Origin: Methylobacter sp. | Lineage (GTDB): Bacteria; Pseudomonadota; Gammaproteobacteria; Methylococcales; Methylomonadaceae | Direction: 5' to 3' | NCBI GenBank assembly: GCA_024636505.1 | Contig: JAGXGY010000035.1 | Location: 1-57,296, forward strand | DNA: 57,296 nucleotides | Shown here: positions 44,383 to 54,904 of the stretch, piece after piece | How positions within the stretch are numbered: the first letter of the stretch is position 1 | How the letters are laid out: each line of letters begins with the position of its first letter | Notes under the pieces: model-generated | The model's input: the letters and a program-made list of their open reading frames with translations, nothing else | Told to the model about the DNA's origin: nothing | Database searches by the model: none | Made by a program: the position numbers and the translations under genes

Positions 44383-47206
44383 AAAGCCTGCGCTCGCCTT
44401 CGCCCGCTACGTTTTCCACGCAACGACCGCAGAGTTCAGGGTGTTCTGCTGTGGCACCTACATCAGCTTGCTGATGCCAGCAACGCACACATTTTTTATG
44501 CTTGGAAACGGCAATTTTTAATTGAATACCTTCAATTTCTGTCTGAATGGCTTCTGTCGGGGCATGGTGTTCTGCCGTGATCGAAGCATTGGACGCAATA
44601 AAGATAAAGTGCAACTCACTCGCCAACTGATTTAAAACATGAAAATATTCGGCACTACAATACAGTTCAATATCCGCGTTCAGCGACGCGCCAATATCGC
44701 CTTTGGCGCGACTCTTTTCCAGTTCCTTGCCGACAGCGCCGCGAACGCTCATGATTTTTTTCCAGAATTCGCGGTTCAAAACAGCATCGGCATCCAGTGT
44801 AGCCAAGCCCTGATACCAAGTTTCCAAAAATACCGACTCGCTACGTTGGCCCGGCAGATAGTGCCAGATTTCATCGGCGGTATAGCTGATAATCGGCGCC
44901 AGCCAGCGGGTCAAGGCTTCAAGTACATGATACATCGCAGTTTGCGCCGAACGCCGCGCCAATCCGTCGGCTTTGGCGGTATATTGACGATCTTTAATGA
45001 TGTCCAGATAAAAACCGCCCAAATCGATCACGCAAAAATGATGCACTTTCTGATAAATAAGCTGGAATTGGTAAGTCTCGTAAGCGGCTTTGACTTCTTC
45101 CTGCAACAGGAATGCCCGGTCAACCACCCAGCGATCCAGCGCCAACAAGTCCTTGGTTTCGACCATATCCTGTGCCGGATCGAAATCGTTTAGATTGGAC
45201 AGCAAAAAACGCGCGGTATTTCTTAAGCGCCGGTAACCGTCGGAGGTGCGCTCCAAAATCTCATCGGACACGCGCATTTCGCCACGGTAATCGGTTGCGG
45301 CTATCCATAAGCGCAACACATCGGCACCGAGATTTTTCATCACCGATTGCGGCGGCACCACGTTGCCTTTCGATTTGGACATTTTTTCGCCGTTTTTATC
45401 GACGGTGAAACCATGCGTCAACACCGCTTTGTAAGGCGCTACGCCATTCATTGCCACCGAAGCCAACAATGACGACTGGAACCAGCCGCGATGCTGGTCG
45501 GAACCTTCCAAATATAAATCAGCCGGAAAATGCAGCTGTTCGCGCCGTTCCAAAACTGCCGCATGGGTGACGCCGGAATCGAACCAAACATCCAATGTGT
45601 CGGTCATTTTGTCGTAGTGCGCGACTTCATCGCCCAGCAATTCAGCAGCATCCAGTTCAAACCAGGCTTCGATGCCCTGTTGTTCGATACGCTGCGCCAC
45701 CTGTTCAACCAATTCAGCGGTGCGCGGATGCAATTCGCCACTTTCTTTATGGACGAAAAAGGTAATCGGCACGCCCCAGGTACGCTGGCGGGAAATACAC
45801 CAGTCAGGACGGCCTTCCATCATGCTTTCGATACGCGCCTGCCCCCATTCGGGAATCCAGGCCACGCGCTTGACTTCAGCCAGCGCCTGTTCGCGCAGCC
45901 CGTTTTTGTTCATCGAAATGAACCATTGCGGCGTGGCGCGGAAAATAATCGGGGTTTTGTGCCGCCAGCAATGCGGATAGCTGTGCAAGATGGCGATGTG
46001 ATGCACCAGTTTGCCGCGCTGTTCTAGCACTTCGATGACATGAGCATTGGCGTTGAACACATGCTCACCGGCAAAAAGTTCAGTATTGGGCAGAAACACG
46101 CCGTCGTTGCCGACTGGATTATCAACCGGCAAGCCGTATTTCAAGCCGACCACATAATCGTCCTGGCCGTGTCCCGGCGCGGTATGCACCGCGCCGGTAC
46201 CCGCATCCGTAGTAACATGATCGCCCAAAATAATCGGCACTTGCCGGTCGTAGAAAGGATGTTGCAATAATTGATACTCCAACTCAGAGCCTTTGCAGTA
46301 AGCAATCACATGGTAGTTTTCGATGTCGTAACGCAGCATCGCATCTTTCAGCAGCGCTTCGGCAACGACCAGACGTTCTTGTTTGCCGTCTTTTTCGCAT
46401 TGCACCACCGCATATTCCAGTTCGGGGTTTAACGCCACGCCCTGATTAGCAGGCAAGGTCCACGGCGTGGTTGTCCAGATCACCACCGATAGCGGCCCGC
46501 TGCCGTCATGTTCAGGCACATGGTGGCACTGCGCCAAAAATCCGGCTTCATCGACCACCTGAAAACGCACATCAACCGCCGGCGAATGCTTGTCTTCGTA
46601 CTCGACTTCCGCTTCGGCCAGCGCCGAACCGCAATCGGTACACCAATGCACCGGTTTTGCGCCTTTAGTGATATGACCGTTTTGGCTGATTTTGCCCAGT
46701 GCGCGCACGATGTCGGCTTCAAAAGCGAAATCCATGGTTAAATACGGCTGTTCCCAATCGCCTAAAATGCCCAGCCGGATAAAAGCCTCTTTTTGTATGT
46801 TGACTTGTTTTCCGGCATATTCGCGGCAGGCTTTACGGAATACGGCGGGAGAAACCTTAACCCCGGCCTTGCCGATTTTTTTCTCGACCTGCAATTCAAT
46901 CGGCAAGCCGTGACAATCCCAGCCCGGCACATAAGGCGCATCAAAACCGCTTAACGATTTGGATTTAATAATGATGTCTTTCAACACTTTATTGACCGCA
47001 TGGCCGATATGGATCTCGCCGTTGGCATAAGGCGGGCCGTCATGCAGGACAAACTTGGGGCGTCCGGCAAATTCCTGCCTGATTTTGCGATACAAATCGG
47101 CATCGTTCCATTTTTTCAGCCGCTCCGGCTCCCGTTGAGCCAGATTGCCTTTCATCGGAAACGCCGTGTTGGGTAAATTCAGTGTTTTTTTATAATCCAT
47201 TGTCAT
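44375..47206 (-). CDS. ileS: Isoleucyl-tRNA synthetase
   Basis: Class I aminoacyl-tRNA synthetase that charges tRNA-Ile and edits valine. HIGH signature [21 protein letters not shown] in [12 protein letters not shown], and a C-terminal zinc finger ([11 protein letters not shown] to LCGRCVENV). 943 residues from the ATG at 47206; the second ATG at 47200 (MDYKK) aligns a little better with E. coli and either may be used. It lies 5 nt after the ribF stop. Confidence 0.97.
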   Translation of the reverse strand: MTMDYKKTLNLPNTAFPMKGNLAQREPERLKKWNDADLYRKIRQEFAGRPKFVLHDGPPYANGEIHIGHAVNKVLKDIIIKSKSLSGFDAPYVPGWDCHGLPIELQVEKKIGKAGVKVSPAVFRKACREYAGKQVNIQKEAFIRLGILGDWEQPYLTMDFAFEADIVRALGKISQNGHITKGAKPVHWCTDCGSALAEAEVEYEDKHSPAVDVRFQVVDEAGFLAQCHHVPEHDGSGPLSVVIWTTTPWTLPANQGVALNPELEYAVVQCEKDGKQERLVVAEALLKDAMLRYDIENYHVIAYCKGSELEYQLLQHPFYDRQVPIILGDHVTTDAGTGAVHTAPGHGQDDYVVGLKYGLPVDNPVGNDGVFLPNTELFAGEHVFNANAHVIEVLEQRGKLVHHIAILHSYPHCWRHKTPIIFRATPQWFISMNKNGLREQALAEVKRVAWIPEWGQARIESMMEGRPDWCISRQRTWGVPITFFVHKESGELHPRTAELVEQVAQRIEQQGIEAWFELDAAELLGDEVAHYDKMTDTLDVWFDSGVTHAAVLERREQLHFPADLYLEGSDQHRGWFQSSLLASVAMNGVAPYKAVLTHGFTVDKNGEKMSKSKGNVVPPQSVMKNLGADVLRLWIAATDYRGEMRVSDEILERTSDGYRRLRNTARFLLSNLNDFDPAQDMVETKDLLALDRWVVDRAFLLQEEVKAAYETYQFQLIYQKVHHFCVIDLGGFYLDIIKDRQYTAKADGLARRSAQTAMYHVLEALTRWLAPIISYTADEIWHYLPGQRSESVFLETWYQGLATLDADAVLNREFWKKIMSVRGAVGKELEKSRAKGDIGASLNADIELYCSAEYFHVLNQLASELHFIFIASNASITAEHHAPTEAIQTEIEGIQLKIAVSKHKKCVRCWHQQADVGATAEHPELCGRCVENVAGEGERRLYA

Positions 47207-47211
47207 AACAA

Positions 47212-48246
47212 TTAATCTCGGCAAAAATCTTTATCACCAGGGATGGTGTGTATGTTGCCAGCCGGTAAGGAACCGGCGCAGCGATCACCAGGGATGGTGT
47301 GTCTGTTGCAGGCACGCAGAGAAGAAAGCGCAGCTTCAGCCTTCGCCACGTCTTTTACAATCTGTGTTTTAAGGTCGTCTAGCGACTGAAAACGCATTTC
47401 ATCCCTGATTTTTTGTTTGAAATGCACTTCCACATAGCGCCCGTAAATCTCTCTATCAAAATCAAATAAATACACTTCCAATATGGCTTTTTCCCCACCA
47501 TCAACGGTGGGCCGGGTGCCTACATTGGCAACGCCTTCAAATTCGCGGTCATCAATACCGGTCATGGTCACTGCAAATACGCCGTTCACCGGAGTATTTT
47601 TTCTAAACATTTGTATATTGGCGGTGGGATAGCCGATGGTTCTGCCGCGTTTGTCGCCATGCGCAACACGTCCGCACACAGAATAACAACAGCCGAGCAG
47701 CTTTTCAGCCAACGCCAAATCGCCATCGCCCAGCGCATCCCTGATCAAGGTACTACTGACGCGAAGACCGTCTATTTGATAAGAACCGGTGTCTTCAACA
47801 TCAAAACCGAACAGCTTGCCCTTGTCCTTGAGCATGGCGAAATTTCCGCGCCGGGCCTTGCCAAAATGAAAGTCATCGCCGACCACCAGATGCCTTACAT
47901 TCAATTTTTTCACTAAAATATCTTCAATAAACCGCTCGGCATCGCAGTCGGCAAAATTTTGATTAAATCGTAATATCAATACCTCATCAACGGGTAATTT
48001 GGAAAATCCGAGTACTTTTTCCCGCAAACGCATCAACCGTGACGGCGCATTTTCTCCCAGAAAATACTCCAGCGGCTGCGGCTCAAAAATCAGAACGACA
48101 ACAGGCAAGCCTAATGCCTCGCCTCGTTCAGCCAGTTTGCTTATCACCGCTCTATGCCCTAAATGCAGACCGTCAAAATTACCAATCGTCAGTACACAGC
48201 CCGATTTTAAAGGTTTTAAATGAGGTAATCCTCTAATGAGACGCAT
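47212..48246 (-). CDS. ribF: Bifunctional riboflavin kinase/FMN adenylyltransferase RibF
   Basis: Makes FMN and FAD from riboflavin. The N-terminal adenylyltransferase has [17 protein letters not shown], and the C-terminal riboflavin kinase has [16 protein letters not shown] and [14 protein letters not shown]. At 344 residues it is about 30 longer than E. coli RibF (313). The extra C-terminal residues ([18 protein letters not shown] and on) come from the repeat at 47233-47309. The ribF-ileS-lspA order is typical of gammaproteobacteria. Confidence 0.95.
   Translation of the reverse strand: MRLIRGLPHLKPLKSGCVLTIGNFDGLHLGHRAVISKLAERGEALGLPVVVLIFEPQPLEYFLGENAPSRLMRLREKVLGFSKLPVDEVLILRFNQNFADCDAERFIEDILVKKLNVRHLVVGDDFHFGKARRGNFAMLKDKGKLFGFDVEDTGSYQIDGLRVSSTLIRDALGDGDLALAEKLLGCCYSVCGRVAHGDKRGRTIGYPTANIQMFRKNTPVNGVFAVTMTGIDDREFEGVANVGTRPTVDGGEKAILEVYLFDFDREIYGRYVEVHFKQKIRDEMRFQSLDDLKTQIVKDVAKAEAALSSLRACNRHTIPGDRCAGSLPAGNIHTIPGDKDFCRD
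47233..47309 (-). repeat. Repeat element at the ribF 3' end
   Basis: Two copies of a 26-bp unit (containing CACACCATCCCTGGTGAT) at 47233-47258 and 47284-47309 flank a hairpin GCCGGT-TCCTT-ACCGGC. The CACCA-TCCC-TGGTG stem and the CGGTTCC-N-TACCG core match the murF and ftsI elements. The unit is 51 bp, so the frame stays open. Confidence 0.75.
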
Positions 48247-48331
48247 GAAATAAGCTAAATTTAAAAAAGCTTTATTCTATCATGGCTAAGCCCGGCTTGA
48301 ATTCAAAACATCATAGCTGAATCATATGCTC

Positions 48332-48372
48332 AAAAAAAAAGCCCGGTGGAAAATTCCACCGGGCTTTTTTTC
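48332..48372. terminator. Strong bidirectional terminator after the Lpp-like gene
   Basis: A perfect stem GCCCGGTGGA-AAAT-TCCACCGGGC, with at least 9 A on one side and 8 T on the other, can stop transcription from both directions. It lies just after the Lpp-like gene, which ends at 48389 on the minus strand. Confidence 0.95.
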
Positions 48373-48388
48373 TTAAATCAGCGATGAT

Positions 48389-48667
48389 TTATTTCATCAT
48401 TGATTTTTTGAACATACTGTCCAGCTTGCTGTTTGTGTCTTGAGCATACTGAGCGGCACGATTAGCAGCCGCTTCAGCAGCAGCAGCTTGCGAAGAAGCA
48501 GAGTCAGCAGCGCTTTTTGCGCTGGCTGCATCAGCAGATGCTTGTGCAACAGAAGTTTTTAAGCCATCAACTTGTGATTGCAAGTTTTCAATATCGGAAG
48601 TACTCGCACAGCCAACAGCTAAACTAGCAACCATAGCAATTATTGATAATTTCATTACTTTTTTCAT
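48389..48667 (-). CDS. Lpp/OprI-type major outer-membrane lipoprotein
   Basis: Small murein lipoprotein. Signal peptide with lipobox SLAVGC, mature protein starting CASTSDIENLQSQVD, then an Ala-rich coiled-coil body (SADAASAKSAADSASSQ) and a C-terminal Lys (KKSMMK). In Lpp the C-terminal lysine is joined to peptidoglycan. It has 92 residues, about 73 mature. AAGGGA lies about 8 nt before the ATG. The longer frame from 48769 is rejected because the lipoprotein signal starts at 48667. A promoter TTGAAT-N17-TGTAAT is seen upstream. An L,D-transpeptidase gene lies upstream. Confidence 0.88.
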   Translation of the reverse strand: MKKVMKLSIIAMVASLAVGCASTSDIENLQSQVDGLKTSVAQASADAASAKSAADSASSQAAAAEAAANRAAQYAQDTNSKLDSMFKKSMMK

Positions 48668-48987
48668 TTTTATTTCCCTTCTAAAAGTTATTACACAAAA
48701 AAAACTGACCAAATTCAAATTCTGAACTGTTTTCAAACTATTTTCCAGTTTTATTTCAGGAAAGCTCAAATAATAATGCCGCCTGCATCACAAAAAATAT
48801 CGCGCATACCTATGTTTCAATGCATGTCAGCCACATTGACATCAATGAATAATGCGGCATGATGCCGTAAATCAAGAGAAACCGGAATTTAATTTTTCGT
48901 GGCTTTTATGCTTTTCGTGGACAGTGCGTAACATCGGTTATTAAAACAAATATTTTTCTATCAACCGCTCAATAACGGCAATTTTCG
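48668..48987 (-). other. Upstream region of the Lpp-like gene
   Basis: No gene in these 320 bp. Close to the gene is TTGAAT (48713-48718), a 17-bp spacer and TGTAAT (48690-48695), a plausible sigma-70 promoter, followed by a short leader. A perfect palindrome CGGCAT-G-ATGCCG (48855-48867) lies further upstream. Confidence 0.45.
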
Positions 48988-49530
48988 TTATTTTATTTTT
49001 ACTACCGTTCCCTTATCCAGCCATTGGCTTAAATGATCAATCTGTCCATTAGTTAAAGCAATACAACCATGAGTCCAATTCATCGATTTATGAATTTTCT
49101 CATCCGCTCGACCCAAGCCATGAATGCCGATTCTTCCACCTAAAGCGGTATTTTGCGGCGGCACTTGATGGTATCGATGCGCAGTCATGATGCTATTGTA
49201 AGCTACCTGGTCAATAACGCCCTGTGCCAGGGCTTTTTGAGCATCCTCGGTGGACGGATAAGTCAAACCAAAAAATTTCCTGAAGGAACTTTGTTTGCCA
49301 ACCCAGCCTATTTGGTAACTGCCAAAAGGCGTAATATTATCGCCCTGATGGTTTTTAAACCCGGCACCTCCTTGACCAATGGCAATATCATTTATGACCT
49401 CAAGCGTTTTCAAGCCTTTTTTTACCTCAATAGTGAGGGCTTTGGTATCAACTAAAAGCCAGACATCGTCGCTTGCGATGACAATAAAAGGAAAAAGACT
49501 ACAACACAGTAATAAATAAATTCTTAACAT
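48988..49530 (-). CDS. L,D-transpeptidase (YkuD domain)
   Basis: Periplasmic enzyme with a YkuD domain. Signal peptide MLRIYLLLCCSLFPFIVIAS; the catalytic motif is near the C-terminus: GRIGIHGLGRAD then MNWTHGCIALTNGQID with the active Cys in THGC. It has 180 residues. Enzymes of this family either make 3-3 cross-links or attach Lpp to peptidoglycan. The Lpp-like gene lies 320 nt downstream on the same strand, so Lpp anchoring is the more likely role. The longer frame from 49680 lacks a signal and is rejected. Confidence 0.9.
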   Translation of the reverse strand: MLRIYLLLCCSLFPFIVIASDDVWLLVDTKALTIEVKKGLKTLEVINDIAIGQGGAGFKNHQGDNITPFGSYQIGWVGKQSSFRKFFGLTYPSTEDAQKALAQGVIDQVAYNSIMTAHRYHQVPPQNTALGGRIGIHGLGRADEKIHKSMNWTHGCIALTNGQIDHLSQWLDKGTVVKIK

Positions 49531-49546
49531 AAATGATCGACACTGA

Positions 49547-51238
<1,692 letters not shown>

Positions 51239-51255
51239 AGGCAGACCAAAGATTC

Positions 51256-51290
51256 AAGGCGAAAGGCCTAGCCTTGGTCTTTCGCCTTTC
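51256..51290. terminator. Terminator between pgm and the ZIP gene
   Basis: A perfect 10-bp stem AAGGCGAAAG ... CTTTCGCCTT (51256-51265, 51279-51288) with a 13-nt loop lies between the convergent genes. No clean T tract is present, but the location supports termination. Confidence 0.6.
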
Positions 51291-51293
51291 GTC

Positions 51294-52106
51294 TTAAACT
51301 TCCATATTATGTGCAATGCCGTGCAACAAGCAGATTAGCAACACCCCCATAGCAATTAAGCCAATCTGTTGCAACGAGGTCTTCATATCGGTCTTTTTAT
51401 GCAATGACGGTATTAAATCGGCTACTGCGATGTAAATAAAGCTTGATGATGCCAGCGCCAAAAAATACGGCAAACTGTCGTGCAAGCCTTCCAAGCTGAA
51501 ATACGCCAACACGCCACCCACAACCGTGGTTAAGCTGGCAAGCATATTGTAAAAAAGCGCCTTGCTTTTGGAATAGCCGCTGTGCAGTAAAATGGCAAAA
51601 TCGCCGACTTCCTGCGGAATTTCATGGGCTGCAACCGCCAGACTGGTCACTATGCCCAAATGCACATCAGTCAAAAACGCTGCCGCGATTAAAACCCCAT
51701 CGACAAAATTGTGGATACCGTCGCCGAGAATAATCAACGCCCCGGCCGATTTAGCCGTGCCATGACTGTGGCTGTGCTGATGCTCATCTTCATCGCCGTG
51801 CGCCTCGCAATCGCCGGAATGGCAATGCCGCCAGATCAGCAGTTTTTCCAGTACAAAAAAGCCGAGTATACCCGCCAAAATTGTCCCGGATAAGGCTTGA
51901 AACTGCTCAGGTTTAACCTGCTCAAATGCCTCGGGAATCAAGCCCCAAAAAGCCACGGCCAATAAGGCGCCAATCGCAAAGCTGATTCCGTGCGGCAACA
52001 CCGCATTCCTGAGATGATCGGGCAACAATAAAAAAACGGCGGCCGCCATAACGCTTAATACGCCGCCGACCGCCGTAAAGATGATAATTAATATCAGTAA
52101 GCTCAC
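51294..52106 (-). CDS. ZIP-family metal transporter
   Basis: Integral membrane transporter, probably for zinc or iron uptake. About eight membrane segments; the metal site motifs are GDGIHNFVDG (helix 4) and HEIPQEVGDFAIL (helix 5). A His-rich loop (HCHSGDCEAHGDEDEHQHSHSHG, about 93-115) lies between helices 3 and 4 and may bind metal. It has 270 residues. It lies 3 nt after pgeF, on the same strand. Confidence 0.92.
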   Translation of the reverse strand: MSLLILIIIFTAVGGVLSVMAAAVFLLLPDHLRNAVLPHGISFAIGALLAVAFWGLIPEAFEQVKPEQFQALSGTILAGILGFFVLEKLLIWRHCHSGDCEAHGDEDEHQHSHSHGTAKSAGALIILGDGIHNFVDGVLIAAAFLTDVHLGIVTSLAVAAHEIPQEVGDFAILLHSGYSKSKALFYNMLASLTTVVGGVLAYFSLEGLHDSLPYFLALASSSFIYIAVADLIPSLHKKTDMKTSLQQIGLIAMGVLLICLLHGIAHNMEV

Positions 52107-52109
52107 TCT

Positions 52110-52844
52110 TTATGCTCTCCAAATTAGCGTAGCCATACGCCCTGTTTGTTTATCCCTGCGATAGGAATAAAAACGTTCCTGTTCGGTGACCGTACAAAAA
52201 CCGCCGCCGTAAACCTTCTCTATACCCAACAGGCCCAGCTCGATTCGGGCCAGTTGATAAATATCTGCCAGCCACTTGCCGTTGCTTTGCGGTTTAAAAG
52301 CCGGAATGAATACGGCCGATTTTGCCAAAAAAGCATCCCTGAGGTCAGCGCCGACTTCAAAACAGTCCGGGCCGATTGCAGGCCCCAGCCAAACCAGAAA
52401 ATCGCTCTGTTGCATGGCGCTGAGGGTATTGCCGATCACGCCTGCCAGCAAGCCCCGCCACCCTGCATGAATGGCGGCCACCCGGCTGCCGTCAGCCGAA
52501 CAAACCAGCAACGGCAGACAGTCCGCCGTCATCACCGCACAGACAATGCCGGACTCACCGGTATAACTGGCATCGGCTTGTTGCAAGGGTTCGGATGTTA
52601 CCGCCTGCACTACCCGATGGCTGTGGATTTGATCCAGCCAGACCGGATCGCCAGGCAATCCCAACAAGTCTTTAATAATCTGCCGGTTTCGATTGACCTT
52701 ATCAACGTCATCGCCGACATGCATGGCCGGATTAAGACTGGCATAAGCGCCGCAGCTGACCCCGCCGGTACGCAAGGTAGTCGCCGCGTGAATATTGGCC
52801 GGCGCAGGCCAGTCCGGGGTCAGCCAGTGATTAATCCCGCTCAT
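52110..52844 (-). CDS. pgeF: Peptidoglycan editing factor PgeF (YfiH, laccase domain)
   Basis: Copper/zinc-binding polyphenol-oxidase-like protein reported to correct misincorporated amino acids in peptidoglycan precursors. Seen: HSHRVV, MTADCLPLLVCSADG (Cys/His ligands), AAIHAGWRGLLAGV and GPAIGPDCFEV. It has 244 residues with the start at MSGINHW, overlapping the rluD stop by 14 nt. The longer frame to 53042 only reads through rluD. rluD-pgeF is the conserved order. Confidence 0.93.
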   Translation of the reverse strand: MSGINHWLTPDWPAPANIHAATTLRTGGVSCGAYASLNPAMHVGDDVDKVNRNRQIIKDLLGLPGDPVWLDQIHSHRVVQAVTSEPLQQADASYTGESGIVCAVMTADCLPLLVCSADGSRVAAIHAGWRGLLAGVIGNTLSAMQQSDFLVWLGPAIGPDCFEVGADLRDAFLAKSAVFIPAFKPQSNGKWLADIYQLARIELGLLGIEKVYGGGFCTVTEQERFYSYRRDKQTGRMATLIWRA

Positions 52845-53775
52845 TTTTCGCCAAGGCATCCAGCAGCCGGGACATATCCTCGGGCAACGGTTGCTCCCAC
52901 TCGATATATTCATCGGTAACGGGATGCTGTAAACCCAGTTTTGCCGCATGCAAGGCCTGCCGCTTGAAGCTGCGCAATTCTTTTTCCAGCTGTTCACTGC
53001 AATCCGGCGGCATTTGAAAGCGCCCGCCGTAAACCTGATCACCCAGCAACGGAAAACGGATATGCGCCATATGCACCCGGATCTGATGGGTACGACCGGT
53101 TTCCAGCTTAACCTGAATCAGCGTATGTCGGGTAAAGCGCTGACCGACCCGGTAATGGGTCACCGCATGTTTGCCGTTTTCCCTGACCGTATAGCGTTTG
53201 CGATCGCCAGGATCCCTGCCGATCGGCTCATCCACCGTACCTCCGGCGGTCATCCGGCCGCGGGTAATCGCCTGATATTCACGGGTAATCGTCCGATCCT
53301 GTAACTGCTGCGTCAAACTGTTATGAGCTTGCAAGGTTTTGGCTATCATCAGCAGTCCGGTAGTGTCCTTATCAATCCGGTGCACAATACCGCCTCTGGG
53401 CAAAGTTTCCAGATGGGCATCATGGTTCAGCAAAGCGTTCAGCAGCGTACCGTTCCAGTTTCCTACCGCCGGATGTACCACCAACCCTGCCGGTTTATTG
53501 ACAATCAGCAGGCTGTCATCTTCAAACACAATTTCCAATGGGATGGGCTCCGGTGCGGCGGTTATCACAATCTCCGCCTCGGCATCCAGTTCTATGGTTT
53601 CTCCTCCAACCAGCTTGTCTTTTGCCTTGAGTGCAAGTCCATTGACCTGCACCCGACCGGCTTTAACCCAAGTTTGCAGTTTGCTGCGCGAATAATCAGC
53701 AAATAGCTCCGCCAGCACCTGATCTAAGCGCATACCAGCCATTTCAAATGGCACTTCTTCTGTCAATCTTGTCAT
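52831..53775 (-). CDS. rluD: 23S rRNA pseudouridine synthase RluD
   Basis: Makes pseudouridines in helix 69 of 23S rRNA. S4 RNA-binding domain (RLDQVLAELFADYSRSKLQTWV), catalytic Asp in GGIVHRIDKDTTGLLM, GRTHQIRVHMAHIRFPLLGD. It has 314 residues. The ATG at 53775 is preferred over a TTG one codon earlier. It is divergent from bamD, as in E. coli. Confidence 0.96.
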   Translation of the reverse strand: MTRLTEEVPFEMAGMRLDQVLAELFADYSRSKLQTWVKAGRVQVNGLALKAKDKLVGGETIELDAEAEIVITAAPEPIPLEIVFEDDSLLIVNKPAGLVVHPAVGNWNGTLLNALLNHDAHLETLPRGGIVHRIDKDTTGLLMIAKTLQAHNSLTQQLQDRTITREYQAITRGRMTAGGTVDEPIGRDPGDRKRYTVRENGKHAVTHYRVGQRFTRHTLIQVKLETGRTHQIRVHMAHIRFPLLGDQVYGGRFQMPPDCSEQLEKELRSFKRQALHAAKLGLQHPVTDEYIEWEQPLPEDMSRLLDALAKNERD

Positions 53776-53893
53776 CAAGTTCTTCTGATTAACCCATTGT
53801 TAAGTTATACTCGCGGGACACTTCCGGCTATTTCAAGTATCGCAGTTATTTCCAGCGAGAAAACTCACAATATTACAACGTGTCGTTCACACT

Positions 53894-54733
53894 ATGCGAT
53901 TAATTTTAATTAAATTTTTATTTATCTGTTGTTTAGGCTTGTCTCTTCAAGGTTGCGAGACGCTTAAAAGCCTCGGTAGCAGCGATTCCGACAGCGAAGA
54001 AGAATATGCTGACTGGAATGCCGAAAAGTTTCGCGACCAAGCCAAGGCGGCGCTGGATAGCGGCAATTATGCCAAGGCTATCAAGCTTTACGAAGCGCTT
54101 GAATCGCGTTATCCGTTCGGCGAAGCAGCCGCTCAAACCCAACTGGATATTGCTTACGCTTATTACAAGAATGACGATCCTGAGGCCGCAATCGCCGCCG
54201 CAAACCGTTTTATTAAAATCAACCCGCGCAGTTCCAGCGTTGATTACGCTTACTATTTAAAAGGCCTGATTAATTACAATCGCGGCATAGGCTTTATCGA
54301 CCGCTTCCTGCCAACCGATATGTCGCAACGCGACCCTGGAACGGCGCGCGATGCTTACGACAATTTCTCCGAGCTGATTCGCAGATTCCCCAGCAGCAAA
54401 TACGTAGCCGATGCCCGGCAACGCATGATTGCCCTTAAAAACAATCTGGCCATGTATGAAGTCCACGTTGCCCGTTTTTACATGAAGCGCAAAGCCTATG
54501 TTGCCGCCATCAACAGGGCGTCTACCGTCGTTGATAAATACCAGCGCACCCCGGCAGTTCCGTTCGCCTTGCAAATCATGCAGGAGGCATACACTAAACT
54601 TGAACTGCCGGATCTGGCCAAAGATACTGCCCGGGTCTATCAGCTAAACTATCCGAATGGCCCGCCGGTACCCGAACATAAAGACGCAACCTTTTCGCAT
54701 AAGGTTTGGGATTTTATCGGCTTGGAAAAGTAG
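53894..54733 (+). CDS. bamD: Outer-membrane protein assembly factor BamD
   Basis: Essential lipoprotein of the BAM complex that inserts beta-barrel proteins. Signal peptide and lipobox LSLQGC; then TPR repeats (FRDQAKAALDSGNYAKAIKLYEALESRYPFGEAA and later). It has 279 residues. Divergent from rluD in the conserved order. No strong ribosome binding site is visible. Confidence 0.96.
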   Translation: MRLILIKFLFICCLGLSLQGCETLKSLGSSDSDSEEEYADWNAEKFRDQAKAALDSGNYAKAIKLYEALESRYPFGEAAAQTQLDIAYAYYKNDDPEAAIAAANRFIKINPRSSSVDYAYYLKGLINYNRGIGFIDRFLPTDMSQRDPGTARDAYDNFSELIRRFPSSKYVADARQRMIALKNNLAMYEVHVARFYMKRKAYVAAINRASTVVDKYQRTPAVPFALQIMQEAYTKLELPDLAKDTARVYQLNYPNGPPVPEHKDATFSHKVWDFIGLEK

Positions 54734-54754
54734 GCTTGGTTTTTCGTTACGAGA

Positions 54755-54852
54755 AAAATGGACCGCTGATGACGCTGATAATTAAGATCAAATAAGATTT
54801 TTATTGAATTATCAGCGTTAATCATATTCATCTGCGTCATCTGCGTTCCATT
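54755..54852 (-). repeat. Dispersed imperfect-palindrome repeat, copy 2
   Basis: The arms AATGGACCGCTGATGACGC and, inverted, AATGGAACGCAGATGACGC make an imperfect palindrome of about 98 bp. Read on the minus strand, positions 54832 to about 54755 match the copy at 43797-43865 closely. It lies between bamD and priA and explains most of that 171-bp gap. Confidence 0.75.
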
Positions 54853-54904
54853 GAATTTGATCGCTGAGTAATTACGGTTTTTCTTCGTGAAAATTTCTTA
54901 ACCT

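Noticed and set aside
52845-53042. N-terminal extension of PgeF
   Set aside because: The bases are already used by rluD in another frame, and PgeF homology starts at MSGINHW.
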